Shown here piece after piece: positions 23,047-31,222 of a stretch of DNA of 43,279 bases. The position numbers and the translations under genes were made by a program. Position 1 is the stretch's first letter. Each line of letters starts with the position of its first letter. The DNA comes from an uncultured bacterium (GTDB lineage Bacteria; Cyanobacteriota; Vampirovibrionia; Gastranaerophilales; Gastranaerophilaceae). The notes under the pieces were generated by a model. The model was not told where the DNA came from and did no database searches. It saw nothing but the letters and a program-made list of their open reading frames with translations. Location: contig CACWZA010000021.1 of assembly GCA_902765215.1 (NCBI GenBank), positions 1 through 43,279 of the forward strand. The letters are read 5' to 3'.

Positions 23047-23769
23047 ATGCTCAATCAGTTTTCAAGAACGGAATTGTTAATCGGAAAAGACGGGTTAAAA
23101 AAGCTCCAAAATTCCCGTGTTGCTGTGTTCGGGCTTGGAGGCGTTGGCGGGCATGCTGTTGAGGCACTTGTAAGAAGCGGAATCGGGGCAGTAGATTTAA
23201 TAGATGATGATAAGATTTGTGTTACTAACCTAAACAGACAGCTGTTTGCAACAACAAAAACTATAGGTAAATATAAGGTTGATGTTGCTGAAGAACGACT
23301 ACAGGAAATTAACCCTGAGGTTAAAGTTACAAAACATCAGGTCTTTTATTCGCCTGAAACTGCTGATAAGTTTGATTTTTCAAAGTATGACTATATTATT
23401 GATGCGATTGATACAGTAACGGGAAAGATTTCTTTGGTCGAAAAGTCAAAAGAAAGCAATGTTCCGATAATTTGTTCAATGGGTGCTGGGAATAAGATGG
23501 ATCCGACAAGGTTTGAGGTGACTGATATTTCAAAAACCTCTGTTTGTCCGCTTGCGAAAGTTATCAGGCAGGAGCTGAAAAAACGCAGAATAAAAAAGGT
23601 AAAAGTTGTTTATTCAAAAGAAGTTCCCGTTAAAATTGACGACAGTTCATTGAAAGAAGAATTAAAAGAGGGCAAGCACAGAATTCCGGGAAGTAATGCG
23701 TTTGTCCCGTCAGTAGTGGGTTTGATAATTGCAGGTGAAGTGATTAAGGACTTGATTTCTTGCAAATAA
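23047..23769 (+). CDS. tcdA: tRNA threonylcarbamoyladenosine dehydratase
   Basis: A 240-residue E1-like ThiF/MoeB-fold protein. The opening SRTELLIGKDGL is followed by the nucleotide loop FGLGGVGGHA (28-37), then DDDKICVTNLNRQLFA, YIIDAIDTV and SMGAGNKMDPTRF, all typical of the TcdA (CsdL/YgdL) subgroup. It converts t6A37 of ANN-decoding tRNAs to the cyclic form using ATP. Without genome context a sulfur-carrier activating role cannot be fully excluded, but the length and blocks match TcdA. Last gene of the operon (12 bp after coaD). Confidence 0.93.
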   Translation: MLNQFSRTELLIGKDGLKKLQNSRVAVFGLGGVGGHAVEALVRSGIGAVDLIDDDKICVTNLNRQLFATTKTIGKYKVDVAEERLQEINPEVKVTKHQVFYSPETADKFDFSKYDYIIDAIDTVTGKISLVEKSKESNVPIICSMGAGNKMDPTRFEVTDISKTSVCPLAKVIRQELKKRRIKKVKVVYSKEVPVKIDDSSLKEELKEGKHRIPGSNAFVPSVVGLIIAGEVIKDLISCK

Positions 23770-23851
23770 TTACCATATTGTTAAGAAATATTAAGTAGAC
23801 TTGAACTTATTAATCAATTTATGGAGGAAGTGGTACTTTATATAAATGTAA

Positions 23852-23891
23852 GCGGGATATAAGATGGGGAATTTATTATGGGAAATCCCGC
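23852..23891. other. Inverted repeat in the tcdA / 446-aa gene gap
   Basis: GCGGGAT (23852-23858) and ATCCCGC (23885-23891) form a 7-bp stem around a 26-nt loop in the 169-bp gap. There is no T run, so it is not a typical terminator. It may be a leftover or a protein site. Confidence 0.3.
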
Positions 23892-23939
23892 AAAACAGAA
23901 TTAAGTTGATGTTTCTTTGATATTTCATATTAACAAATT

Positions 23940-23970
23940 AAAAGACAGATGTTGCCAGCATCTGTCTTTT
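23940..23970 (-). terminator. Terminator of the 446-aa gene
   Basis: A perfect 12-bp stem (AAAAGACAGATG / CATCTGTCTTTT) with a 7-nt loop, 35 bp beyond the stop of the minus-strand gene at 24006. Confidence 0.8.
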
Positions 23971-24005
23971 CGGTTTTATATTTCTTTGATATTGTTTGTT
24001 TTTTG

Positions 24006-25346
24006 TTAGAGGATAGCTCCTCCTCCACCGCCGCCTCCGCTGCCGGCACCTGCTCCTGAGCCTTCGTCGACTTCTTGTTTCTTTTTGCCCTGACCCGGGG
24101 CACTTTCCATGAATTTTTGTGCAGCTTCCTGCCCTTTTTCTGTCGTTTTTTCTGTATCTTCGTCTGTTTTCTCAAAGCTTCCTGTGGTGTCTTCCGAGTA
24201 GATTGTCTGTTGTTCAATCATGTTGTTCAGATAACCTACATATTCAGCCATTGTATCGCCGTTTTCACCGCATTGACCTTCAATCTTAGCATTATTAAAC
24301 ATCTTGGTTGATGCTCCACCCATCATAAGTGCTGCTGCACCCCAAACTGCCGTTGATGATATTGCTGCAGGAGCATCAGGGAAGAATGGCGCGAATTTCG
24401 GAATTGCTCCAAGTACCATTGCTACACCTATTACAATTGTACATGCTGCTAATAATCCGCCGTTAAGTTTTGCTATAGGTTCTAAAGTGTTACCTACTTT
24501 TAGGAAGTCAGAAACAGAAGTACCTGCTTCACTAACACCCTGTGCTTCCGCATTGTATACAGCATAGGCATCAAGTCTGCCTTTTGTTTCTTCCATTTCT
24601 TCAATCTGGTCATCAAATTTTTGACCCTGTATTTGTTGGAGTTGTGCCCTCAGAGCTTCTGCTCCCTGTTTATCACCGCAAGCTTCTGCTGTTTTTAATT
24701 TTACCTGTAAGTCAGCAGCTGAGCCGACTTGTCCGTTAACACTTTCTGCGTATACTTCACTTTGTTCCTCGTATTCTTCGACATCTTCGTCCATCATTTC
24801 CATAGTTTCTTCAAGTAGATCTGTTTTTTCCTGGATTTCGGCATCAGTTGCTTCTGCCTCATCGTTTCGCGCAACTCTGTCACTTGAGTTAGGGTCAAAC
24901 ATGCCTAAGAAACTTAAAGCTAATGCTACAGCACCTCCTGCGAGTACTAAGCCTGCACAAAGGAGTGATGCAAAACCACCGGAATATTTACCTGTTTCTG
25001 CGTTTAAGACAGTTTTTTGGAAGATTGCCATACAGGTTCCTGTTACCGCTGCTCCTGTTGCTGCTGTTGCTGTTCCAGCAGTTGCGGCAGTACCGGCTTC
25101 ACTACTGTCAGTACCTTCTGTATTTATTGCACTTGCGGCTTCTTTCTTCCTCAAGTCCATATCGTAGTCTATTTCATCCCAGTCAGCAGGAGTCAGCAAA
25201 CTTTCCATTTTATTGACCTGCATTGCTTCTGACCTTTCGTCAAGCTTGAGTTCGCCTTTACGGTACGCAACATAGAGCATCTTTGCGTTGCTCTTATCGA
25301 TGTTGTATTCTCTACCGTTGTAATTGACCGGAGGTATTCCTGCCAT
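24006..25346 (-). CDS. 446-aa hydrophobic/coiled-coil protein, translocator-like layout
   Basis: AAGGAG precedes the ATG. There is no signal peptide; the start MAGIPPVNYNGREYNID is followed by a charged region and an Ala/Thr-rich stretch (~78-105). Hydrophobic segments lie at 123-150, 296-315 and 328-346. An acidic helix/coiled coil (158-265) lies between the first and second. The tail is Gly-rich and ends in a run of eight Gly followed by AIL. Hydrophobic hairpins around a coiled coil, without a Sec signal, resemble the layout of pore-forming or type III translocator proteins, but I see no sequence homology to a named family. Monocistronic with a sigma-28-type promoter and its own terminator. 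Low-complexity parts argue for caution. Confidence 0.75.
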   Translation of the reverse strand: MAGIPPVNYNGREYNIDKSNAKMLYVAYRKGELKLDERSEAMQVNKMESLLTPADWDEIDYDMDLRKKEAASAINTEGTDSSEAGTAATAGTATAATGAAVTGTCMAIFQKTVLNAETGKYSGGFASLLCAGLVLAGGAVALALSFLGMFDPNSSDRVARNDEAEATDAEIQEKTDLLEETMEMMDEDVEEYEEQSEVYAESVNGQVGSAADLQVKLKTAEACGDKQGAEALRAQLQQIQGQKFDDQIEEMEETKGRLDAYAVYNAEAQGVSEAGTSVSDFLKVGNTLEPIAKLNGGLLAACTIVIGVAMVLGAIPKFAPFFPDAPAAISSTAVWGAAALMMGGASTKMFNNAKIEGQCGENGDTMAEYVGYLNNMIEQQTIYSEDTTGSFEKTDEDTEKTTEKGQEAAQKFMESAPGQGKKKQEVDEGSGAGAGSGGGGGGGAIL

Positions 25347-25402
25347 TATGACTCCTTAACTAATCTGTACTATAGATACACATACAGTATGTACCATTAC
25401 GT

Positions 25403-25430
25403 ATAACGGCATACTTTCCTTGAAACTTTA
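25403..25430 (-). promoter_or_regulatory. Sigma-28-type promoter, copy 4
   Basis: The minus strand reads TAAAGTTT (25430-25423), 12 nt, then GCCGTTAT (25410-25403), 56 bp before the ATG of the 446-aa gene. The GCCGTTATAC tail is identical to that of copy 2, and the leaders of both genes share TATGTGTAT. Confidence 0.78.
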
Positions 25431-25476
25431 GTTCATGAAGACAAATGTTTACATTAATTTACATTTTTTATCATGT

Positions 25477-25514
25477 AAAAAAATAAACAGTTAAGAAAAA
25501 TCTTAACTGTTTAT
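25477..25514 (-). terminator. Terminator of the GT2-apt operon
   Basis: A perfect 14-bp stem (ATAAACAGTTAAGA / TCTTAACTGTTTAT) with loop AAAA. The minus strand continues with a T run. It lies 27 bp beyond the apt stop. Confidence 0.8.
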
Positions 25515-25541
25515 CTGTTAAATTAAATATATCCTTATATG

Positions 25542-26081
25542 CTATCCGATATTATATTTAAGCATAGAAACTGTATCTACACCTGATATTTCTTTAATCT
25601 TTTCAGCACCTTTAAGCGGTGTGAGTTCGATAATAAATGCTGCTGCTTCAACCCTTCCGCCTGCTTTTTTTACAAGGTTACATGCTGCTGCAGCAGTTCC
25701 GCCTGTTGCAAGCAGGTCATCGATTACAACTACATTTGCACCTTTTTCTATAGCATCAGTGTGCATGTGAATTGTATCCGTTCCGTATTCAAGTTCATAG
25801 GATTCGCTTATTGTTTCGGCAGGAAGTTTGTTTGGTTTTCTCATCATAACAAAACCTGCTCCGAGTCTTAAAGCCAATGGAGCACCAAATACAAACCCTC
25901 TTGATTCTATACCTGCGACATAATCTATTTTTTTATCCTTAAATTGTTCGTATAAAAAATCAATCATCGCCTGAAACGCTTCGGGATTTTTTACTCCTGT
26001 TGTGATATCTAAAAATCTTATACCTTTTTTAGGAAAATCGGGTACTTCTCTTATTGTTTTTCTTACATCTTCTAATAACAT
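25542..26081 (-). CDS. apt: Adenine phosphoribosyltransferase
   Basis: A 179-residue type I phosphoribosyltransferase. VVIDDLLATGGTAAA is the PRPP-binding loop. The opening (IREVPDFPKKGIRFLDITT) and AGIESRGFVFGAPLA are the APRT-specific blocks. It salvages adenine to AMP in the cytoplasm. AAGGAG precedes the ATG. It lies 29 bp behind the glycosyltransferase gene and is followed by a terminator, so the two share a transcript without an obvious functional link. Confidence 0.97.
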   Translation of the reverse strand: MLLEDVRKTIREVPDFPKKGIRFLDITTGVKNPEAFQAMIDFLYEQFKDKKIDYVAGIESRGFVFGAPLALRLGAGFVMMRKPNKLPAETISESYELEYGTDTIHMHTDAIEKGANVVVIDDLLATGGTAAAACNLVKKAGGRVEAAAFIIELTPLKGAEKIKEISGVDTVSMLKYNIG

Positions 26082-26110
26082 TTCAGCTCCTTAATTAAAT
26101 CTTATAAAAA

Positions 26111-27457
26111 TTATTTTACTTGTTCTGCCTGTTCTGCCATTTTTTGTTCTTCTTCTTTGATTAGTCCGTGGGTTGTTTTACCCCAGTTCATATCTTTTGG
26201 TCTGAACAATATTTTGGCACAGATATACAGCTCCATCGGGAACCATATAATAAGCATATATATTGCAGTATAACTTGCCTCTTTTAAAGCTTCTAACGGT
26301 TTCATATTGCCGTATCTGCGTAAACTGTATCTGATTGCAATAAAGAATCCGAAAGCGACGGCAAATGAGATTATAACAGAGGACATTAACTCATTCTGAA
26401 AAACAACACCTGATTTATGAGTTGCCCATTTGAAAAGTCTTATCAAGAGTTCAAACATAAACCATAATGGCATTATAAACTCTGTTATATATATAACCAT
26501 ATCTGTTTTTGCACGCAAAGACATTTCCTTTGAAAAAATTGCTTCAAAGAAATATTCCAAATATCTTCTGATTGTTCCCTCAAGCCATCTTCTGCGTTGT
26601 CTGAATAACGGTATCGGGTATTTTACCCCTTCTTCATATACGATGGCATCCAGACAATAACGCACATCCCAGCCCTTAATATGCAATCTTGTAGACATGT
26701 CTAAGTCGTCAGTGATTGTATAATTATTCCATCCGCCTATATCTTCAAGAGCGGTTCTTTTTATCAGTTCACCGTTGCCGCGAAGTTCAACAGCACCTTT
26801 AATTGCATCTCTGCCGACCTGCATGTATGCATCGAGGGTGTATTCATTATTCTGACATTTAGTCAAAATGTTTGTTTCAGCCCCTCTTATAATTTTTCTA
26901 GCTTGTACTGCACCAACATCTTCCGGCTGGAGGTTAGGAACGAGTTTGTTTAAAAAGTCGGGTTCAACTGTTGCATCTGCGTCAAAGACTAAAACTGCTT
27001 CCCCTTTTGCGAGAGGGAGTGCGTCATTAAGTACGGCAGATTTTCCCGGAAATGCCCCGTCTTCTCTGTGCAGATATTTTACATTGTCGTATTTTTCGCA
27101 TATTCCTTTGATGACATCAAGTGTGTTGTCTGTACTTCTGTCATCTATCAGGATAATTTCAAAATTAGGGTATGACAATGCTCTTATGTTGTTAACAGTA
27201 TGTTCTATAACAGATGCCTCATTGTGGGCAGGTATCATAACGGATACAAACGGTTTATAACTTTCATCTATCTCTTTAGGGTTCTTCTTTAATTTTCTTT
27301 TATTGTGCCAAAGTGCAAGAGAGGTATAAACTCCGTATAATGCCATTAAACACAGTAAAATTACCAAACCCCAAATGGTATTCATTCTGTACTGAAAGAC
27401 ATACAAAAATGCCCACAATCCTGCTAATATTATAAATAGTAAAATTCTCTCTCTCAT
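26111..27457 (-). CDS. Membrane glycosyltransferase family 2 (processive type)
   Basis: A 448-residue protein. Two N-terminal membrane helices (to ~50) precede a cytoplasmic GT-A domain: VSVMIPAHNEAS, LIDDRSTDNT, FDADA (158-162), TDDLD (249-253) and QRRRW (287-291), the D, DxD, D and QxxRW signature of BcsA/IcaA-like processive enzymes. Three further hydrophobic helices follow. It probably polymerises or transfers a UDP-sugar (N-acetylglucosamine or glucose) for an exopolysaccharide. No partner deacetylase or PilZ protein is near. Start MRERILLF with no strong binding site visible. Confidence 0.9.
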   Translation of the reverse strand: MRERILLFIILAGLWAFLYVFQYRMNTIWGLVILLCLMALYGVYTSLALWHNKRKLKKNPKEIDESYKPFVSVMIPAHNEASVIEHTVNNIRALSYPNFEIILIDDRSTDNTLDVIKGICEKYDNVKYLHREDGAFPGKSAVLNDALPLAKGEAVLVFDADATVEPDFLNKLVPNLQPEDVGAVQARKIIRGAETNILTKCQNNEYTLDAYMQVGRDAIKGAVELRGNGELIKRTALEDIGGWNNYTITDDLDMSTRLHIKGWDVRYCLDAIVYEEGVKYPIPLFRQRRRWLEGTIRRYLEYFFEAIFSKEMSLRAKTDMVIYITEFIMPLWFMFELLIRLFKWATHKSGVVFQNELMSSVIISFAVAFGFFIAIRYSLRRYGNMKPLEALKEASYTAIYMLIIWFPMELYICAKILFRPKDMNWGKTTHGLIKEEEQKMAEQAEQVK

Positions 27458-27579
27458 ATTCTCCCCAATTCCAATAAAATCATACCAAAAATACCGATTA
27501 AAAAAAAGAATTTTTACGGGGATTTTTACATTAATTATTGTTTACTTTTGTCTATTTTGTTGAGAGGGATAAAACAACC

Positions 27580-27828
27580 TTACCCTTTGAAATAATCGCA
27601 GATGAGTTTTTTTTCGCCTTTTGGCATAAGTTTACGGACACTGCTTTTAAAGGTTTCAACAATAGGGTTTTTGTCGCAATCTTCAAGCTCTTTCATAAGA
27701 ATTGCTTTTTGTAAAATTGCATTGTCGTACAAGTCTTCGCATAAGTCAGATGTTTTTAATCTCTTTTTGAATTTTTTGATTTGTTCGTCAACTTGTTCTA
27801 TTTTCTTTAAAATTTCTTCTTTTTTCAC
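27580..27828 (-). CDS. 82-aa charged coiled-coil protein, unknown
   Basis: GTG start (MKKEEILKK) with AAGGAA 9 nt upstream. Heptad-like Lys/Glu/Ile/Leu helices cover residues 1-35 and 45-70, with Cys at 30, 51 and 76. There is no signal or membrane segment and no recognised family. It stands alone between the glycosyltransferase and the kor genes on the same strand. Confidence 0.6.
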   Translation of the reverse strand: MKKEEILKKIEQVDEQIKKFKKRLKTSDLCEDLYDNAILQKAILMKELEDCDKNPIVETFKSSVRKLMPKGEKKLICDYFKG

Positions 27829-27922
27829 TAAATCTATTCCTTAACTTTGTACAAACAGAATACACTTTTTTTATTTTTCGTACATCAACCATTTGGGGTA
27901 TGATATACGGGTTTCATGCCGT

Positions 27923-28468
27923 TTAGCAAACGGTGGTTTGTTTGTCGATACCCAACATTAATGCATCCATGTTTGATTTTGCAAGTTTCTTTCTTGATTC
28001 AGGAAGCACCATATCAACGGCCTTTTCCATAATAGCAACATTAAGTGTTGTTTCTATATTTGAAACTACCCCTAAAGAAACCATGTTTGCAAGTTTATGA
28101 TTTCCCATAGAGATTGCTTTGTCTGTCATTGGCGCAAATACATAATTTATGTCTGTGCGAGGGCGGGCTTCTTCAACGAGTGATGAATTACATATAATTG
28201 TTCCGCCTTTTTTAACTTTAGAGATAAATCTGTCAAAGGATAGCTGATTGAGTGCGATAACGCAGTCAACATCTTGTTTGTGAACAGAGCTGACTTCTTC
28301 GTCGGAAACAACTATTTCGCAGTTAACCGTTCCGCCACGCATTTCTGCACCATAGCACGGATACCAGGTTACATTTTTACCGGCAAGCATAAACGCATTT
28401 GCAAGTACTTTTCCTGCAAAAAGTACACCTTGTCCTCCAAATCCTGCTATTATATAATTTTTCTCCAT
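27923..28468 (-). CDS. korC: 2-oxoacid:ferredoxin oxidoreductase, gamma subunit
   Basis: A 181-residue protein with GFGGQGV (9-15) at the start, PCYGAEMRGGTVNCEIVVSD in the middle and ALNQLSFDRF, all standard for the gamma domain (POR gamma). With the alpha, beta and ferredoxin subunits upstream it completes a four-subunit enzyme that oxidatively decarboxylates a 2-oxo acid to acyl-CoA and reduces ferredoxin. Last gene of the minus-strand set. A CCGTTT-AGC-AAACGG hairpin overlaps its stop codon but has no T run. Confidence 0.92.
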   Translation of the reverse strand: MEKNYIIAGFGGQGVLFAGKVLANAFMLAGKNVTWYPCYGAEMRGGTVNCEIVVSDEEVSSVHKQDVDCVIALNQLSFDRFISKVKKGGTIICNSSLVEEARPRTDINYVFAPMTDKAISMGNHKLANMVSLGVVSNIETTLNVAIMEKAVDMVLPESRKKLAKSNMDALMLGIDKQTTVC

Positions 28469-28491
28469 TGAATTTACCTCAGAATTATTAT

Positions 28492-29235
28492 TTATCCCTC
28501 TGTGACATCTTTGAAAATTCCTAACGGGAACACAGGAATCATTTCGTTTTTAACTCTTTCATGTGCCTCATCAGGAGTCATTTTCCAGTTAGTAGGGCAT
28601 GTGGAAAGAATTTCAACAAACCCGTAGCCCAAGCCGTCCAGTTGAACCTGAAAAGCTTTTCTTAATGCTTTTTTAGCCTGATTTATATGAGCAACCGTAT
28701 CCAGAGCAACACGGGCAGAAAAAGCTGTGCCTTCGCATAAAGCGATATGTTCCGCTATTTTTATAGGATAACCGTATGTATCTTTAAATCTTCCCATAGG
28801 TGAAGTTGTTGTTTTTTGCCCAATCAGGGTTGTAGGCCCAAGCTGTCCGCCTGTCATACCGTAGGTTGTGTTGTTTATACATATACCTGTGAGGTTTTCT
28901 GCTCTTATTGCTGCGTGGGTTGATTCTGCCAAACCTATAGAGGCAAAATCCCCGTCGCCCTGATATGTAAATACAAACTTATCAGGTCTTGCTCTTTTTA
29001 CTCCTGTTGCTTCTGCCATTGCGCGCCCGTGAGGTGCTTCTATTGCATCTACATCAAGGAAGTCGTATAAAAATACAGAACATCCTATAGAGGCTGCAAG
29101 GATAGTTTTTCCTTTCAGGTTCAGTTCGTCCAGTAATTCTGCGACAAGCCTTACCGCAATCCCGTGATCACATCCCGGGCAGAAGGTGTATTTACAATTT
29201 TCTTTCATGCTCTTTGGCAGACTAAATACTTGCAT
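28492..29235 (-). CDS. korB: 2-oxoacid:ferredoxin oxidoreductase, beta (TPP) subunit
   Basis: A 247-residue thiamine-pyrophosphate subunit. CPGCDHG (19-25), GCSVFLYDF, APHGRAMAEATGVKRARP, YQGDGDFASIG (the TPP/Mg site) and INNTTYGMTGGQ are visible. This block order fits 2-oxoglutarate or branched-chain 2-oxoacid enzymes better than pyruvate enzymes. The start overlaps the end of the alpha gene by 14 bp, with the binding site GAGGTGG in the end of that gene, so translation is coupled. Confidence 0.93.
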   Translation of the reverse strand: MQVFSLPKSMKENCKYTFCPGCDHGIAVRLVAELLDELNLKGKTILAASIGCSVFLYDFLDVDAIEAPHGRAMAEATGVKRARPDKFVFTYQGDGDFASIGLAESTHAAIRAENLTGICINNTTYGMTGGQLGPTTLIGQKTTTSPMGRFKDTYGYPIKIAEHIALCEGTAFSARVALDTVAHINQAKKALRKAFQVQLDGLGYGFVEILSTCPTNWKMTPDEAHERVKNEMIPVFPLGIFKDVTEG

Positions 29236-30298
29236 AAGCCACCTCTTTGTTTAATATCTTTTGTACACCATCAGCGATTTCTTCGACGCTCAGCCATTGT
29301 CCGACAGGTCTGTTTATCAAATCTACTTTTGCTTTTCCGTTTACGGCAAGTTTGACATCTTTTATCATTTGTCCCATATTCATTTCAACAACAATGAATT
29401 GTTTGCACTTATCTGCGAGTTCATTCAGTCTGTTGCTTGGGAACGGTGACAAAGTTATTGGTCTGAGAATGCCGACTTTTAAACCCTTTGCTCTAAGTTC
29501 TCTCATAGTCGCTTTGATGTTTCTTCCCATACTGCCGAAAGCAACAATAATTATGTCTGCATCTTCAGTGTTCATTTCTTCCCAGTCTGTTTCTTCTTTT
29601 GCAATTAAATCGTACTTTTGGAAAAGATGTCTTATATGGTTATTTTGAGCATCTTCATCTCTTGCGCAAGAATATATTGCTCTGCCTTCGCGTCCTTTTG
29701 CCCCCGTTAATGCCCATGATGAATTATCGATTTCAGGGTATGGATATTCCCCGAAACTTGCAGGTTCCATCATTTGCCCAAGTAAACCGTCTGCAAGCAC
29801 CATGGTCGGGTTTCTGTATTTTTGAGCCAAATAGAAAGCTCTGTATGTTAAATCAATGCATTCCTGAACGGTTGACGGTGCAAGAACTGTTAGTTTATAA
29901 TCGCCGTTTCCGCCTCCGTATACTGCCTGAAAATAGTCGCCCTGAGCAGGGTAGATATATCCGAGCCCCGGACCTGCACGCATAACATTAACAAGAACAA
30001 CAGGTAATTCATCGGCGCACGCATAGGATAGGCCTTCCTGCATAAGTGCAACGGCACACGACGATGATGATGTCATTGCCTTTGCCCCTGTTGAGGTTGC
30101 ACCTATAACCATATTTATTGCGGCAAGTTCGCTTTCTGCACAAACATAACCTCTTCCGAGTTCGTGCATTCTTCCGCTTAAATATTCCCCAATCTCTGTC
30201 TGTGGGGTTATAGGGTATCCAAAGTAACATTCACAGCCTGCTTTTACGGCTGCTTCTGCTATTGCATAATTACCTTTTAAAAGTTGTTTTTCTGCCAT
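29222..30298 (-). CDS. korA: 2-oxoacid:ferredoxin oxidoreductase, alpha subunit
   Basis: A 358-residue subunit: GNYAIAEAAVKAGCECYFGYPITPQTEI at the start, AMTSSSSCAVALMQEGLSYA, and RAGPGLGYIYPAQGDYFQAVYGGGNGDYK. It pairs with the beta subunit to bind substrate and CoA. The alpha/beta pair resembles Vor/Kor types, so the substrate is 2-oxoglutarate or a branched-chain 2-oxo acid (inference). It follows korD by 1 bp and overlaps korB. Confidence 0.93.
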   Translation of the reverse strand: MAEKQLLKGNYAIAEAAVKAGCECYFGYPITPQTEIGEYLSGRMHELGRGYVCAESELAAINMVIGATSTGAKAMTSSSSCAVALMQEGLSYACADELPVVLVNVMRAGPGLGYIYPAQGDYFQAVYGGGNGDYKLTVLAPSTVQECIDLTYRAFYLAQKYRNPTMVLADGLLGQMMEPASFGEYPYPEIDNSSWALTGAKGREGRAIYSCARDEDAQNNHIRHLFQKYDLIAKEETDWEEMNTEDADIIIVAFGSMGRNIKATMRELRAKGLKVGILRPITLSPFPSNRLNELADKCKQFIVVEMNMGQMIKDVKLAVNGKAKVDLINRPVGQWLSVEEIADGVQKILNKEVAYASI

Positions 30299-30299
30299 T

Positions 30300-30509
30300 T
30301 TATTTATGTACCTCTACAATTGCTAAATCGGGGCAGCGTGTGGCACACATGGCACAGCCGATACATTCGTTATTCTCGTCTTTGAACTCGACAAGATTAT
30401 CTCCGAGTTTGCTTACCCGATTACTCTTTTTTATTAAACCTTTAGGACAAGTTCCAACACATATAAAACATGATTTGCATTTGGATTCGTCGATAACAAT
30501 ATGTGCCAT
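30300..30509 (-). CDS. korD: Ferredoxin-type delta subunit of the oxidoreductase
   Basis: A 69-residue protein with two 4Fe-4S motifs: CKSCFICVGTC with Cys11, 14, 17 and 21, and a second CIGCAMCATRC. It carries electrons from the TPP site to external ferredoxin. First gene of korD-korA-korB-korC; the next gene starts after 1 bp. Such enzymes are oxygen-sensitive and mark an anaerobic or fermentative life style. Confidence 0.93.
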   Translation of the reverse strand: MAHIVIDESKCKSCFICVGTCPKGLIKKSNRVSKLGDNLVEFKDENNECIGCAMCATRCPDLAIVEVHK

Positions 30510-30544
30510 TTATTACCTCTATTATGTAAATCCCCAACATCTAA

Positions 30545-30553
30545 ATTATAACA
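30545..30553 (-). promoter_or_regulatory. Extended -10 promoter of the kor operon
   Basis: The minus strand reads TGTTATAAT (TGn plus TATAAT), 36 nt before the korD start. No -35 match has acceptable spacing. Confidence 0.55.
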
Positions 30554-30642
30554 CTAATAAAGTATATAATCAGCAAAATATGACATGGTTAAGTTATGTT
30601 ACAAAAAAGTTAATTATTGAAATCGGCCTTTCAAAAAAAACT

Positions 30643-30648
30643 TATAAT
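30643..30648 (+). promoter_or_regulatory. -10 box of the paired small-protein genes
   Basis: TATAAT lies 44 bp before the ATG at 30692. A TTGAAA 20 bp upstream is too far to be a normal -35 box. The region does not fit the sigma-28 motif seen elsewhere. Confidence 0.4.
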
Positions 30649-30691
30649 TCATGAGAAAGAGTACTTTGTGAAGTAAAAAGGAGAGTAAACT

Positions 30692-31207
30692 ATGCGTGAC
30701 GGAGATGTATCAACACCAAAAGTTGGAGCAGCAGGTGCTACAGGTGCAGCAGGTTCTGCAGCAGGCGTAAATAAAACTGCAAAAAGTTCCGATGTTAAAA
30801 CTGTAAAAATGGTAGATGATAATGCTGAAGAAAGAGCAGCAGCTAATAAAGCACAAACAGATGCCGCAAATGCGGTAAGAGCATCTATTCAAAGTGGTGA
30901 TGCGGCATATTATATTGGTATGTTTTCTGATGATGTTGATATCACAACAGGTGATATGAAGCTCAGAGATATTGAAAAGAAATTTAATTTGCCACAAGGG
31001 ACATTAAACAGTGAAAAAACTGAGATTAATGGTTATTATGCTACTCAAACACCGGCGAATGGTATGGTAACGATTAGTGCAAAAACTTTGGCAAAGAGTA
31101 TGGGTATTGATGTCGATGACTTAAAGAAAATGTTCCCGACTGAACAGCAATACACATGGAAAGATGCTGCAAAAGAAATTTGGAACAGAATTAAATCAAA
31201 CATTTAG
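30692..31207 (+). CDS. 171-aa small protein, paralog of the next gene
   Basis: AAAGGAG precedes the ATG. Residues 1-70 are Ala/Gly-rich and low-complexity. The C-terminal half contains LRDIEKKFNLPQGTL, a GYYATQTPANGMVTISAKTLAKSMGI block and DVDDLKKMF, which align with the downstream 152-aa protein. The KKFNLPQGTL part resembles a LysM repeat (weak). It ends with a basic Trp helix (KEIWNRIKSNI). No signal peptide. The gene is 15 bp before its paralog, so both are on one transcript. Function unknown; the C-terminal domain is the conserved part. Confidence 0.75.
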   Translation: MRDGDVSTPKVGAAGATGAAGSAAGVNKTAKSSDVKTVKMVDDNAEERAAANKAQTDAANAVRASIQSGDAAYYIGMFSDDVDITTGDMKLRDIEKKFNLPQGTLNSEKTEINGYYATQTPANGMVTISAKTLAKSMGIDVDDLKKMFPTEQQYTWKDAAKEIWNRIKSNI

Positions 31208-31222
31208 TTTCAAGGAGCAATA

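Noticed and set aside
27919-27933. CCGTTT-AGC-AAACGG hairpin at the end of korC as terminator
   Set aside because: It overlaps the stop codon and has no T run in the direction of transcription.
30601-30650. Sigma-28-like sequence before the paired small-protein genes (AAAGTTA ... CGGCC)
   Set aside because: Box 2 is not GCCG in the right register; a normal TATAAT is present instead.
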